Positions 1-5,778 are shown, counted from the stretch's first letter. The stretch: 8,456 nt of DNA from JBHEKP01 sp041859375 (GCA_041859375.1 JBHEKP010000361.1:1-8456); one strand, 5' to 3'. The notes: generated from the sequence alone by a model not told the origin. A program made the numbers and translations.

Positions 1-274
1 CCCACGCGCACAGCGTGACGGCGGGCAGTTCCGCCGCCCGGAACCCGGCGGTGCGCAGCCCGTGCGCGCCCCGCAGCGCCAGCGCGCCCCCCGCCACCCC
101 GCGCCGCCGCGCAGGCGGCTGCTCCGCCGTGGCCGTCCAGCTCTCCGCGCCCGGTCCGGCGCTGAAGGCGGCGGCTCCCGCTGCCTCGTCAAAGGCCCAG
201 TATGCGGCGGGTGCCGGGTCGGAAAAGGCCGCCCCGGCGCAAAGCACAAGGGAGAGGCACAATTTCGAGAACAT
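1..274 (-). CDS. Secreted LamG/concanavalin-like domain protein, N-terminal part (cut by window edge)
   Basis: The frame is open from an ATG at 274 leftward to the window edge, giving about 91 codons with no stop. The first ~18 residues form a typical Sec signal peptide: MFSK, a hydrophobic stretch LCLSLVLCAGAAF, and an A-x-S cleavage site before Asp19. The mature start carries the hallmarks of Laminin_G_3/ConA-like jelly rolls: AAYWAFDEAAG near residue 23, GVAGGALALRG around residues 60-70, and AVTLCAW at the edge. The family sits outside the cytoplasm and often binds glycans or other proteins. The ligand cannot be inferred. The gene lies 29 bp downstream of the AT-rich gene on the same strand, so the two could be cotranscribed. 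No clear Shine-Dalgarno precedes the ATG, and the base composition returns to high GC immediately inside the gene. The identification as a secreted LamG-like protein is fairly sure; everything past the edge is unknown. Confidence 0.72.
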   Translation of the reverse strand, partial: MFSKLCLSLVLCAGAAFSDPAPAAYWAFDEAAGAAAFSAGPGAESWTATAEQPPARRRGVAGGALALRGAHGLRTAGFRAAELPAVTLCAW

Positions 275-303
275 GGTCGTATGAAAATGCCATTGTAAAA
301 ACA

Positions 304-990
304 TCATAATCCCCATTTCAAAAAAGGAAATAATCTCATGTCATGGCTTATTTTAAATGAGTATATGTTCTTGTCATCACATGATAGAATCATGCAGTAT
401 CGATTGATTTCATCATATACGCCCTCCACACAGCCTTTCTCGTTAATATAGCCATTTATATATTTATCCTCAGATTTATAAGATCCTTTAGAAGTCAATA
501 TTTCATAAGTGGGCATCAAGAATTTTCCTTTATTTTCACGGTAATCCATATAAAAAATTTTTATATCTGGTTGTTTTTTGTTATAAATTATAATTATTCC
601 ATAATATGTTTCGCTGCTGGAATCAGGCACGTATTCATAGCACATATTTCCCGATGTATCCCATACGGTAGTATCACTATTTTTTACTTTTTCGAGCAAA
701 TAATGATCTATATTATTATATAAATCCTCAACTTTTTGCGTTGATTCAATTAGTTTTTTTGTCAAGAAATAGCTGTTGTATTGATAATTAGAATTTTTGA
801 CGGTTGAATGAACGCTTAATGCTTCCTGAACGTATGAGTGTGCATTGTTTGGCAAATCTACAGGCACATACAAGTCGCTATAATACGTTATGGCAGAGTA
901 GATATAGTAAACTAAAATAATAATACAAAAAGAAAATATAATCCCTAGAATAAATAGCACACGACATATAAATTTAATTACTTTTTGCAT
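304..990 (-). CDS. AT-rich orphan gene: N-terminally membrane-anchored protein of unknown function
   Basis: This 228-residue protein is not recognised. Residues about 10-33 form one strong hydrophobic segment after a short basic N-terminus (MQKVIKF), suggesting a signal anchor or uncleaved signal peptide with the remaining ~190 residues outside the cytoplasm. The soluble part is polar and rich in Tyr (26 in all, by hand count), Lys, Asn and Ser. It has four Cys (117, 187, 199, 204) that could form disulfides. A hand count over 361-960 gives 182 G/C in 600 bases (about 30%), against above 70% in the transporter genes, so composition and codon use are foreign. The ATG at 990 has only a weak GGGGG 6 nt upstream. 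A TGA lies in frame at 1012-1014, so the start cannot be much further out. The stop is 29 bp before the LamG-like gene. An intact frame over 687 bases of AT-rich DNA supports a real gene. Acquisition by horizontal transfer is my inference; function is unknown. Confidence 0.75.
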   Translation of the reverse strand: MQKVIKFICRVLFILGIIFSFCIIILVYYIYSAITYYSDLYVPVDLPNNAHSYVQEALSVHSTVKNSNYQYNSYFLTKKLIESTQKVEDLYNNIDHYLLEKVKNSDTTVWDTSGNMCYEYVPDSSSETYYGIIIIYNKKQPDIKIFYMDYRENKGKFLMPTYEILTSKGSYKSEDKYINGYINEKGCVEGVYDEINRYCMILSCDDKNIYSFKISHDMRLFPFLKWGL

Positions 991-1006
991 ATGCCGCCCC
1001 CAAGCA

Positions 1007-1183
1007 TTATTTCATTCCTCTTAAATACTCGGGCAGAATAAGCATGCTCTCGACTGCCCAAACCTTCGTCGCCAAACCGGCGCAAAGCAGCAGGCTGGGG
1101 CACAACCCCAAAGACTGCCCCGTCACCAAGCGCGACTTGTGCGCCGTGGGGAAAGACCCGAACAGAAGCGCCCGTGTGTCCAT
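1007..1183 (-). CDS. Possible 58-codon small ORF in the leftward leader
   Basis: An ATG at 1183 is preceded by GGGAG with 6 nt spacing and lies about 20 nt downstream of the predicted transcription start of the promoter at 1211-1238. The frame runs 58 codons to a TAA at 1007-1009, 16 bp before the AT-rich gene. The product begins MDTRALLFGS, has a moderately hydrophobic centre (LGLCPSLLLCAGLA) and a charged tail ending LRGMK. I know no family for it. An overlapping frame from a GTG at 1190 is also open, to 978, so the coding signal is ambiguous. The region also folds into hairpins and may instead be an untranslated leader or a dispersed intergenic element. The promoter and ribosome binding site are what favour translation. 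Confidence 0.3.
   Translation of the reverse strand: MDTRALLFGSFPTAHKSRLVTGQSLGLCPSLLLCAGLATKVWAVESMLILPEYLRGMK
1031..1059 (-). other. Leader hairpin (6-bp GGGCAG/CTGCCC stem)
   Basis: GGGCAG at 1031-1036 pairs with CTGCCC at 1054-1059 around a 17-nt loop that itself contains the palindrome AGCATGCT (1041-1048). It lies within the predicted leftward transcript, just upstream of the AT-rich gene. There is no T-tract, so it does not look like an intrinsic terminator. Confidence 0.35.
1097..1121 (-). other. Leader hairpin (6-bp GGGGCA/TGCCCC stem)
   Basis: GGGGCA at 1097-1102 is complementary to TGCCCC at 1116-1121 with a 13-nt loop. A competing pairing, TGGGG with CCCCA across CACAA, uses part of the same bases. 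Together with the hairpin at 1031-1059 it suggests a structured leader RNA on the leftward transcript. Confidence 0.3.
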
Positions 1184-1210
1184 GCGCCACTCCCGGTTGT
1201 GTTGTGGCCG

Positions 1211-1238
1211 ATTATAGCATGGATTTGGCTGGATTCAA
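1211..1238 (-). promoter_or_regulatory. Leftward sigma70-type promoter
   Basis: Read on the minus strand, TTGAAT (1238-1233) is followed by a 16-nt spacer and a perfect TATAAT (1216-1211). Transcription would start near 1204, about 20 nt before the ATG at 1183, and would run into the AT-rich gene and possibly the LamG-like gene. The -10 matches consensus 6/6 and the -35 4/6. Such an AT-rich element stands out in this GC-rich region. It is the best promoter I could find in the window. Confidence 0.6.
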
Positions 1239-1270
1239 GGGTGTTGTCCGGGGATGGGGATGGCAGGAGC

Positions 1271-1301
1271 GGCTATTTTGCAATCGCACTGCAAAATAGC
1301 C
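1271..1301. repeat. Perfect 12-bp inverted repeat with 7-nt loop
   Basis: GGCTATTTTGCA (1271-1282) and TGCAAAATAGCC (1290-1301) are exact reverse complements around ATCGCAC. The arms have an AT-rich core in GC-rich surroundings. The element sits between the leftward promoter (about 33 bp upstream of its -35) and the transporter operon. It could be a dimeric regulator's operator, a bidirectional terminator-like hairpin (there is no T-run beyond the stem), or a REP-like dispersed element. The sequence alone does not decide among these. Confidence 0.65.
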
Positions 1302-1480
1302 GAGAGGATGGGGCCGGAAGGCATCCCCAGCTTCCAGCAGGCGCGGGGTGTCATCCTCGCGCCTCGGGCAGTTCGCCCCGGGGGGTGGTGTGCCGGGCGG
1401 GGCGCCGCCGGCGCATTTTCCGGGGGCGGCGGTGCGCCGACTTGCAGTCACGGTGCCCGGCGGTGCATCGTGTTAGCCGT

Positions 1481-1507
1481 GCGCGGCGGCCCGCAGGGCC
1501 TCCGCGC
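1481..1507 (+). promoter_or_regulatory. Long GC hairpin just before the transporter ribosome binding site
   Basis: GCGCGGCGGCCC (1481-1492) pairs with GGGCCTCCGCGC (1496-1507) with a single C-T mismatch and a three-base GCA loop. The stem ends 7 nt before the AGGAGG at 1515. A stem this stable in the 5' leader could modulate translation start or shield the mRNA end. It lacks a U-tract, so it is not a standard terminator. In GC-rich DNA some chance pairing is expected, but 11 of 12 pairs with a tight loop is notable. Confidence 0.45.
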
Positions 1508-1514
1508 CGCAACC

Positions 1515-1520
1515 AGGAGG
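1515..1520 (+). promoter_or_regulatory. Shine-Dalgarno AGGAGG deciding the binding-protein start
   Basis: This is a perfect AGGAGG. Spacing is 9 nt to the ATG at 1530 and 3 nt to the ATG at 1524, which favours the inner start. It rules out the much longer open frame that begins at 1254. Confidence 0.7.
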
Positions 1521-1529
1521 AGTATGCCC

Positions 1530-2471
1530 ATGCGGCGGATGCTTGTTTTTTCGGCGGCGGCCCTGTGCCTGTGCCTTGCGGCGGGATGCGGTTCCGGCGG
1601 CGGCGAAAAGGGCGGGGAAAAGCAAAAGGTGATCGGCGCGGCGATGCTCACGCAGACGCACATTTTCTACCAGGACATGGTGCGGGTGATGCGGGAGGAC
1701 GCGGAGAAGCGGGGCGTCCGCATGCAGATGCAGTTCGCCGAGTTTGACCTGCGCCGCCAGAACGACCAGATTGACACCTTCATCGCCAAGAGGGTGGACG
1801 CCATTGTGGTTGCGCCCGCCGACTCCAGCGGCATCGGCCCGGCCATCGCGTCGGCCCGCGCGGCGGGCATCCCCGTGTTCACGGTGGACATCGCCGCCCA
1901 CGGCGCGGACGTGGTGTCCCACATCGCGTCGGACAACGAGCTCGGCGGCAAGCTGGTGGCGGAGTACCTGGTGAAGGCGCTCAACGGCCAGGGCAAAATC
2001 GGGCTGATCGACCACCCCACCGTCTCGTCGGTGCAGGACCGCACGCGCGGCTTCGACCAGGTCATCGCGCAGCATCCGGGCATGACGGTGGTGCAGCGCG
2101 TGCCGGGCGACGGCCAGCGCGACAAGTCGCTCCGCGCCACCCAGGACCTGCTCCAGGCGCACCCGGACATCAACGCCATCTTCGGCATCAACGACGACTC
2201 GGCGCTGGGCGCGCTGGCGGCGGTGGAGGCGGCGGGGCTGCAGGACAAGATCATCATCGTCGGTTTTGACGGCACGCCGGAGGCGCGGGAGACCATCCTC
2301 GCGGGCAAGGCGCTCAAGGCCGACGCGGTGCAGTATCCCGACAGGATTGCCGCGCGCGCCATGGAGACGATCATGGAGGCGATTTCCGGGAGGGAGGTGC
2401 CCAGGGTGGTTCCGGTGGAGGTGGGGCTCATCGATCAGGAAAGCCTGAAAAAGGAGCAGGGCGCCCCCTGA
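1530..2471 (+). CDS. CUT2-type sugar ABC transporter substrate-binding lipoprotein (RbsB-like)
   Basis: This is a type I periplasmic binding protein of the Peripla_BP_4/RbsB kind. It captures a sugar or sugar-like solute outside the inner membrane and delivers it to the permease encoded downstream. A lipoprotein signal opens the protein: a basic MRRM, a hydrophobic stretch, then the lipobox LAAGC with Cys20, followed by a Gly/Lys linker (SGGGEKGGEK). Family landmarks are DAIVVAPADSSGIGPAI and AGIPVFTVD in the first lobe, SHIASDNELGGKLVAEYL at the hinge, AIFGINDDSALGALAA, and IIIVGFDGTPEARETILAG near the C-terminus. The 313-residue length is normal. The start is chosen from AGGAGG at 1515-1520, which lies 9 nt before the ATG at 1530. 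An in-frame ATG at 1524 is only 3 nt from it, so a two-residue longer form is possible. The stop overlaps the ATPase start by one base (TGATG), implying coupled expression. Substrate is unassigned. Confidence 0.9.
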   Translation: MRRMLVFSAAALCLCLAAGCGSGGGEKGGEKQKVIGAAMLTQTHIFYQDMVRVMREDAEKRGVRMQMQFAEFDLRRQNDQIDTFIAKRVDAIVVAPADSSGIGPAIASARAAGIPVFTVDIAAHGADVVSHIASDNELGGKLVAEYLVKALNGQGKIGLIDHPTVSSVQDRTRGFDQVIAQHPGMTVVQRVPGDGQRDKSLRATQDLLQAHPDINAIFGINDDSALGALAAVEAAGLQDKIIIVGFDGTPEARETILAGKALKADAVQYPDRIAARAMETIMEAISGREVPRVVPVEVGLIDQESLKKEQGAP

Positions 2472-3979
2472 TGGCGGGGCACGTCCTTGAGATGCGCGGC
2501 ATCGTGCGCCGCTTCCCCGGCGTGACCGCCCTGGACGGCGCGCTGCTTGAGGTGCGCCCGGGCGAGGTGCACTGCCTGCTCGGCGAGAACGGCGCGGGCA
2601 AGTCCACGCTCATGAAAATCCTCGCGGGGGCGCTGCCGCCCGACGCGGGCGAGGTGCTCATTGACGGCGTCCCCGTCCGGCCCGAGTCGCCCATCCACGC
2701 ACAGCGCCTCGGCGTCGGCATGATTTACCAGGAGTTCAACCTGGTCCCGTGGATGACCGTGGCGGAGAACATCTACCTGGGCCGGGAGCCGCGGCGCGGC
2801 GGCGGGCTGCTGCTGGACCGCGCGGCCATGCGCGCCGGGGCGCGGGAGCTGCTGGCGCGCATCGGCGCGGACATCGACCCCGCGCGCGCGGTGAACTCCC
2901 TCAGCGTGGCGGGGCAGCAGATGGTGGAAATCGCGCGGGCCCTTTCGGTCAACGCGCGCATCATCGTCATGGACGAGCCCTCGGCCACGCTGACCGACCA
3001 CGAGCTGGCCGCGCTTTTCGCGCTCATCCGCGAGCTGCGCGGGCGCGGCATCGCCATCATCTACATCTCCCACCGGCTGGACGAGGTCTTCGAAATCGGC
3101 GACCGCGCCACCATCATGCGCGACGGCCGCCACATCGCCACCAGGCCCGTGGCCGAACTGACCCGCGAGGAAATCATCCGGCTCATGGTGGGGCGCACGC
3201 TGCACGAGGAGTATCCGAAGGAGTTCTTCCCGCGCGGCGCGGAGCGCCTCCGGGCAACCGGACTGACCCGGCCCGGCGTGTTTGAAAACGTGTCCCTCTC
3301 GCTGCACGCGGGCGAGATTGTCGGCCTGACCGGGCTGGTGGGCTCGCGGCGCACCGAGGTGGCCCGCGCCCTCTTCGGCGCCGACGGAAAAACGGCGGGC
3401 ACGGTGCTGCTCGACGGCGCGCCCTCCGACATCCGCAGCCCCCGCGACGCCATCCGCCTCGGCGTGGGCCTGCTCACGGAGGACCGCAAGGGGCAGGGCC
3501 TCGTGCTGGGCATGTCGGTCATGGAAAACACCACGCTCGCCAACCTTTCGCCGCTGGTGCGGTGGGGGCTGATCCGGGGCGCGGCGGAGCGCGCCGCCGC
3601 GGAGCGCTTTGTGGAGGAGCTGCAAATCAAGACGCCCGGCACGGGCCAGCTCGCGCGCAACCTCAGCGGCGGCAACCAGCAGAAGCTCGTGCTGGCGAAG
3701 TGGCTCTTCACCGAGTCGCGGGTGCTCATCTTCGACGAGCCCACGCGCGGCGTGGACGTGGGCGCGAAAACCGAAATATTCCGGCTCATGAACGCGCTTG
3801 TCGCGCGGGGCGTGGCCGTGCTGATGATATCAAGCGAACTGCCCGAAGTGCTGGGCATGTGCGACCGGGTGCTGGTGATGCACGAGGGGCGGCTGGCGGG
3901 GGAATTGTCCCGCGCGGAGGCCACCCAGGAAAGCGTCATGCGCCTGGCCACCGGAGGAGGCGCCAACCATGCCGCATGA
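2471..3979 (+). CDS. CUT2-type sugar ABC transporter ATP-binding protein, two fused NBDs (RbsA/XylG/MglA-like)
   Basis: This 502-residue cytoplasmic ATPase powers import through the adjacent permease. NBD1 has Walker A GENGAGKST (38-46), Q-loop YQEFN (86-90), a signature LSVAGQQ (144-150), Walker B IIVMDE (164-169) with the catalytic Glu, and H-loop His201 in YISHRLDE. NBD2 has a degenerate P-loop (GLTGLVGSRRTE, 285-296) with no GK(S/T), a canonical signature LSGGNQQ (399-405), Walker B VLIFDE (418-423), and Ser in place of the H-loop His (MISSELPE). This asymmetry, with one normal and one degenerate ATP site, is characteristic of the RbsA/MglA/XylG family and not a sign of decay. The length matches the family. 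The start overlaps the binding-protein stop by 1 nt, and the last 11 nt overlap the permease. Family-level assignment is secure; ribose, xylose, galactose or another ligand cannot be distinguished. Confidence 0.95.
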   Translation: MAGHVLEMRGIVRRFPGVTALDGALLEVRPGEVHCLLGENGAGKSTLMKILAGALPPDAGEVLIDGVPVRPESPIHAQRLGVGMIYQEFNLVPWMTVAENIYLGREPRRGGGLLLDRAAMRAGARELLARIGADIDPARAVNSLSVAGQQMVEIARALSVNARIIVMDEPSATLTDHELAALFALIRELRGRGIAIIYISHRLDEVFEIGDRATIMRDGRHIATRPVAELTREEIIRLMVGRTLHEEYPKEFFPRGAERLRATGLTRPGVFENVSLSLHAGEIVGLTGLVGSRRTEVARALFGADGKTAGTVLLDGAPSDIRSPRDAIRLGVGLLTEDRKGQGLVLGMSVMENTTLANLSPLVRWGLIRGAAERAAAERFVEELQIKTPGTGQLARNLSGGNQQKLVLAKWLFTESRVLIFDEPTRGVDVGAKTEIFRLMNALVARGVAVLMISSELPEVLGMCDRVLVMHEGRLAGELSRAEATQESVMRLATGGGANHAA

Positions 3980-4970
3980 CACCGGAAACAGCGGCGCGCT
4001 GCGGCGCGCCCTGCTCACCTACGGCCCGCTCATCGTCGCGCTGATCGTTGAGATCGTCGTCTTCGAGATGATCGGGAGGATGCGCGACAACCCCGGCTTC
4101 GCCACGATGAACACCCTCGTGCTCGTGCTCAACCAGTCCGCCGTGTTCGGCGTGATGGCCGTGGGCATGACCTTCGTCATCATCACCGGCGGCATCGACC
4201 TGTCCGTCGGCTCCCTATCCGCCTTCGCGGGGGTCGTCTGCGCCATGGTGGTGAAGCGGGGCGGCGACCCCGTGTGGCTGTGGATAGGCGCGGGCTGGGC
4301 CGCCGCCCTGGCGGTGGGCCTGGTCCTCGGCTGGGCCTCCGGCGCGATTATCACGCGGCTGGCCATCCCCCCCTTCATCGTCACCCTCGCCACCATGAGC
4401 TCCCTGCGCGGGCTGGCCAACCTCATGACCGACGGCAAGCCCATATCGCCCCTGCCCGAGGCCTACAACTGGCTGGGCCGCTACCAGATCGGCGGCGTGG
4501 TGCCCGTGAGCGTGGTGGTCTTCCTCGCCGTCATCATCGCGGGCCACATCCTGCTCGCGCGCACCCCCTTCGGCCGCCACGTCTGCGCCATCGGCGGCAA
4601 CGCCGAGGCGGCCCGGCTCAGCGGCGTCAACGTGGTCCGCGTCACCACCCTGGTTTATGTGCTCTGCGCCGGGCTCACCATGCTGGCCGGGCTCATGCTC
4701 TCGTCGCGCCTCGGCTCCGGCAGCCCCAAGGTGGCCGTGGGCGACGAGCTCGCCGTCATCGCGGCGGTGGTGGTCGGCGGCACCAGCCTCAGCGGCGGGC
4801 GCGGCTCCATCGGCGGCACCTTTGTGGGCCTGCTTGTGGTGTCCGTGCTCAACAGCGGCCTCAACTGGATTGGCGTGGAAACCTTCGGCCAGCAGATCAC
4901 CCTCGGCCTGGTCATCCTCGCCGCCGTGCTCCTCGACAAAATCAAGGACACCGCCGCCGCAAGGCCGTGA
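3969..4970 (+). CDS. CUT2-type sugar ABC transporter permease (RbsC-like)
   Basis: This 333-residue integral inner-membrane protein belongs to the BPD_transp_2 family and forms the translocation pore for the adjacent binding protein and ATPase. It is hydrophobic throughout, with segments near residues 18-34, 49-72, 82-95, 103-125, 176-196, 226-246, 258-271 and 282-322. Family landmarks are GMTFVIITGGIDLSVGS (66-82), TPFGRHVCAIGGNAEAARLSGV (199-220, the cytoplasmic loop that docks on the ATPase), and the glycine-rich GGTSLSGGRGSIGG (270-283). The ATG at 3969 lies 8 nt after GGAGGAGG (3953-3960), inside the end of the ATPase gene, giving an 11-nt overlap. It is the last gene of the operon and converges with the regulator gene after 34 bp. 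Only one permease gene is present, as is usual when the pore is a homodimer. Confidence 0.94.
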   Translation: MPHDTGNSGALRRALLTYGPLIVALIVEIVVFEMIGRMRDNPGFATMNTLVLVLNQSAVFGVMAVGMTFVIITGGIDLSVGSLSAFAGVVCAMVVKRGGDPVWLWIGAGWAAALAVGLVLGWASGAIITRLAIPPFIVTLATMSSLRGLANLMTDGKPISPLPEAYNWLGRYQIGGVVPVSVVVFLAVIIAGHILLARTPFGRHVCAIGGNAEAARLSGVNVVRVTTLVYVLCAGLTMLAGLMLSSRLGSGSPKVAVGDELAVIAAVVVGGTSLSGGRGSIGGTFVGLLVVSVLNSGLNWIGVETFGQQITLGLVILAAVLLDKIKDTAAARP

Positions 4971-4972
4971 AA

Positions 4973-4990
4973 GCCGCGGGGGTGTGCGGC
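4973..4990. terminator. Weak hairpin between convergent genes
   Basis: GCCGC (4973-4977) can pair with GCGGC (4986-4990) around an 8-nt G-rich loop in the 34-bp gap between the permease and the regulator stops. The stem is only 5 bp and no T-run follows on either strand. Its position is right for a bidirectional terminator, but the sequence support is thin. Confidence 0.2.
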
Positions 4991-5004
4991 GGCGGGGGGG
5001 CGCG

Positions 5005-5706
5005 CTAGAGCTTCCCGCCGTCGGCGAGGGCGTTGAGCGCGGCGTGGTTGGTGATGGTGATCTCCCTGCCGGTCACCCGCAGCACGCCCCGCTGCTGCAT
5101 CCGCGCCAGGGTGCGGCTGAGCGTCTCGGGGATGGTGCCGATCTGCGCCGCCAGCGTGGCTTTCGACCCCTCCAGCGGCACCGGCCCGCCCCCCGGCGCG
5201 GGGGACAGCTCCAGCAGCCGCCGCGCCAGCCGGGTGGACACCTCCTTCAGCGACAGGTCGTCGATGAGATCCACAAAGCGGCGCAGCCGCCGCGACAGCA
5301 GGCCCAGCATGCCCAGCAGGATTTCGGGACGCCGCCGCGCGGCCTCCAGGAAGTCTTGGCGCGTCAGGTACAGCGTGCGCGAGGCGGCCATGGCCAGGGC
5401 CGTGGCGGGGTAGGTGCCGCCCTCGAAGACGGGCACCTCGCCGCAGGGCTCGCCCCGCCCGAAGAGGTGCAGCACCTGCTCGCGGCCGTCCGCGCCGAAG
5501 CGGCACACCTTCACCAGCCCGTCCACCACCACATGAAAGCCCTCCGCCGCCGTGCCGGAATGGAACATGACCTCCCCCGCGTCATACTGGCGCAGGCCGC
5601 ACACCTCCGCCACCGCCGCCAGATCCGCGTCGTCCAGCCCCGCAAAAAGGCCGCAGTCGCGCAGCCAGCCCGCGCGCGCCGTCACTTCCGATGTCAGCCG
5701 TTTCAT
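5005..5706 (-). CDS. Crp/Fnr-family transcriptional regulator
   Basis: The 233-residue protein has an N-terminal cyclic-nucleotide-type beta-roll (about 20-110), a long dimerisation helix (about 118-150) and a C-terminal winged helix-turn-helix (about 180-220). The recognition helix reads ETLSR (194-198). The E-x-x-S-R pattern is that of FNR-type regulators, not the E-x-x-G-R of CRP, and predicts a TTGAT-like half site. Aligned by hand with E. coli CRP, Gly-Glu of the nucleotide pocket is kept (G89, E90). Arg82, Ser83, Thr127 and Ser128 become Pro, Ala, Phe and Val, so cAMP binding is unlikely. The FNR iron-sulfur cysteine cluster is absent; the four Cys (18, 36, 68, 88) do not fit its spacing. 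The effector is unknown. I prefer the ATG at 5706; a GTG at 5718 would sit almost on the only upstream AAGG. It is downstream of the methyltransferase on the same strand, 72 bp away. Confidence 0.88.
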   Translation of the reverse strand: MKRLTSEVTARAGWLRDCGLFAGLDDADLAAVAEVCGLRQYDAGEVMFHSGTAAEGFHVVVDGLVKVCRFGADGREQVLHLFGRGEPCGEVPVFEGGTYPATALAMAASRTLYLTRQDFLEAARRRPEILLGMLGLLSRRLRRFVDLIDDLSLKEVSTRLARRLLELSPAPGGGPVPLEGSKATLAAQIGTIPETLSRTLARMQQRGVLRVTGREITITNHAALNALADGGKL

Positions 5707-5734
5707 GGAATCAGCCACCGCCTTTCAGGGCACC

Positions 5735-5763
5735 AGCATAGCGGCCCCGGCGCGGCGGCGCAA
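5735..5763 (-). promoter_or_regulatory. Possible promoter of the Crp/Fnr-family gene
   Basis: On the minus strand TTGCGC (5763-5758) and TATGCT (5740-5735) are separated by 17 nt. Matches to consensus are 3/6 and 4/6. Transcription would begin near 5728, about 22 nt before the ATG at 5706, and would leave almost no leader for the alternative GTG at 5718. It would let the regulator be expressed apart from the upstream methyltransferase. Confidence 0.3.
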
Positions 5764-5778
5764 TATTGGCCGGAAATG

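Larger units (their letters stand above)
991..1529. other. Gene-poor divergent intergenic region
   Basis: About 540 bp separate the leftward AT-rich gene from the rightward sugar transporter operon. From left to right it contains an AT-to-GC transition near 1030, two short hairpins (1031-1059 and 1097-1121), a possible 58-codon leftward ORF, a leftward promoter at 1211-1238, a perfect 12-bp inverted repeat at 1271-1301, and GC-rich sequence with a long hairpin at 1481-1507 before the transporter's ribosome binding site. The open frames across 1139-1750 are GC-rich readings without family features and without ribosome binding sites. I found no convincing rightward promoter, although the transporter must be transcribed from here or from an unusual promoter. 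Confidence 0.6.

Noticed and set aside
275..1200. Integron cassette or att-flanked insertion around the AT-rich gene
   Set aside because: I looked for attC-like core sites and for direct repeats at both edges of the AT-rich block and found none that hold up by eye.
1244..1279. Rightward promoter from TTGTCC (1244-1249) with TATTTT (1274-1279)
   Set aside because: The 24-nt spacing is too long, and the TATTTT is part of the inverted repeat arm.
1254..1523. Upstream extension of the substrate-binding protein frame by 90 codons
   Set aside because: The frame is open only because the region is GC-rich. The lipoprotein signal and the AGGAGG at 1515 fix the start at 1530 (or 1524), and the extension has no ribosome binding site and no family similarity.
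3323..3358. Broken Walker A in the second nucleotide-binding domain of the ATPase
   Set aside because: Loss of the GK(S/T) in NBD2 is the normal state in RbsA/MglA/XylG-type ATPases, so it is not a defect or novelty.
2435..4580. Long minus-strand frames opposite the transporter genes
   Set aside because: They are antisense readings of GC-rich coding sequence with repetitive Arg/Pro/Ala/Gly/His composition, no ribosome binding sites and no domain features, whereas the plus-strand genes are unmistakable.
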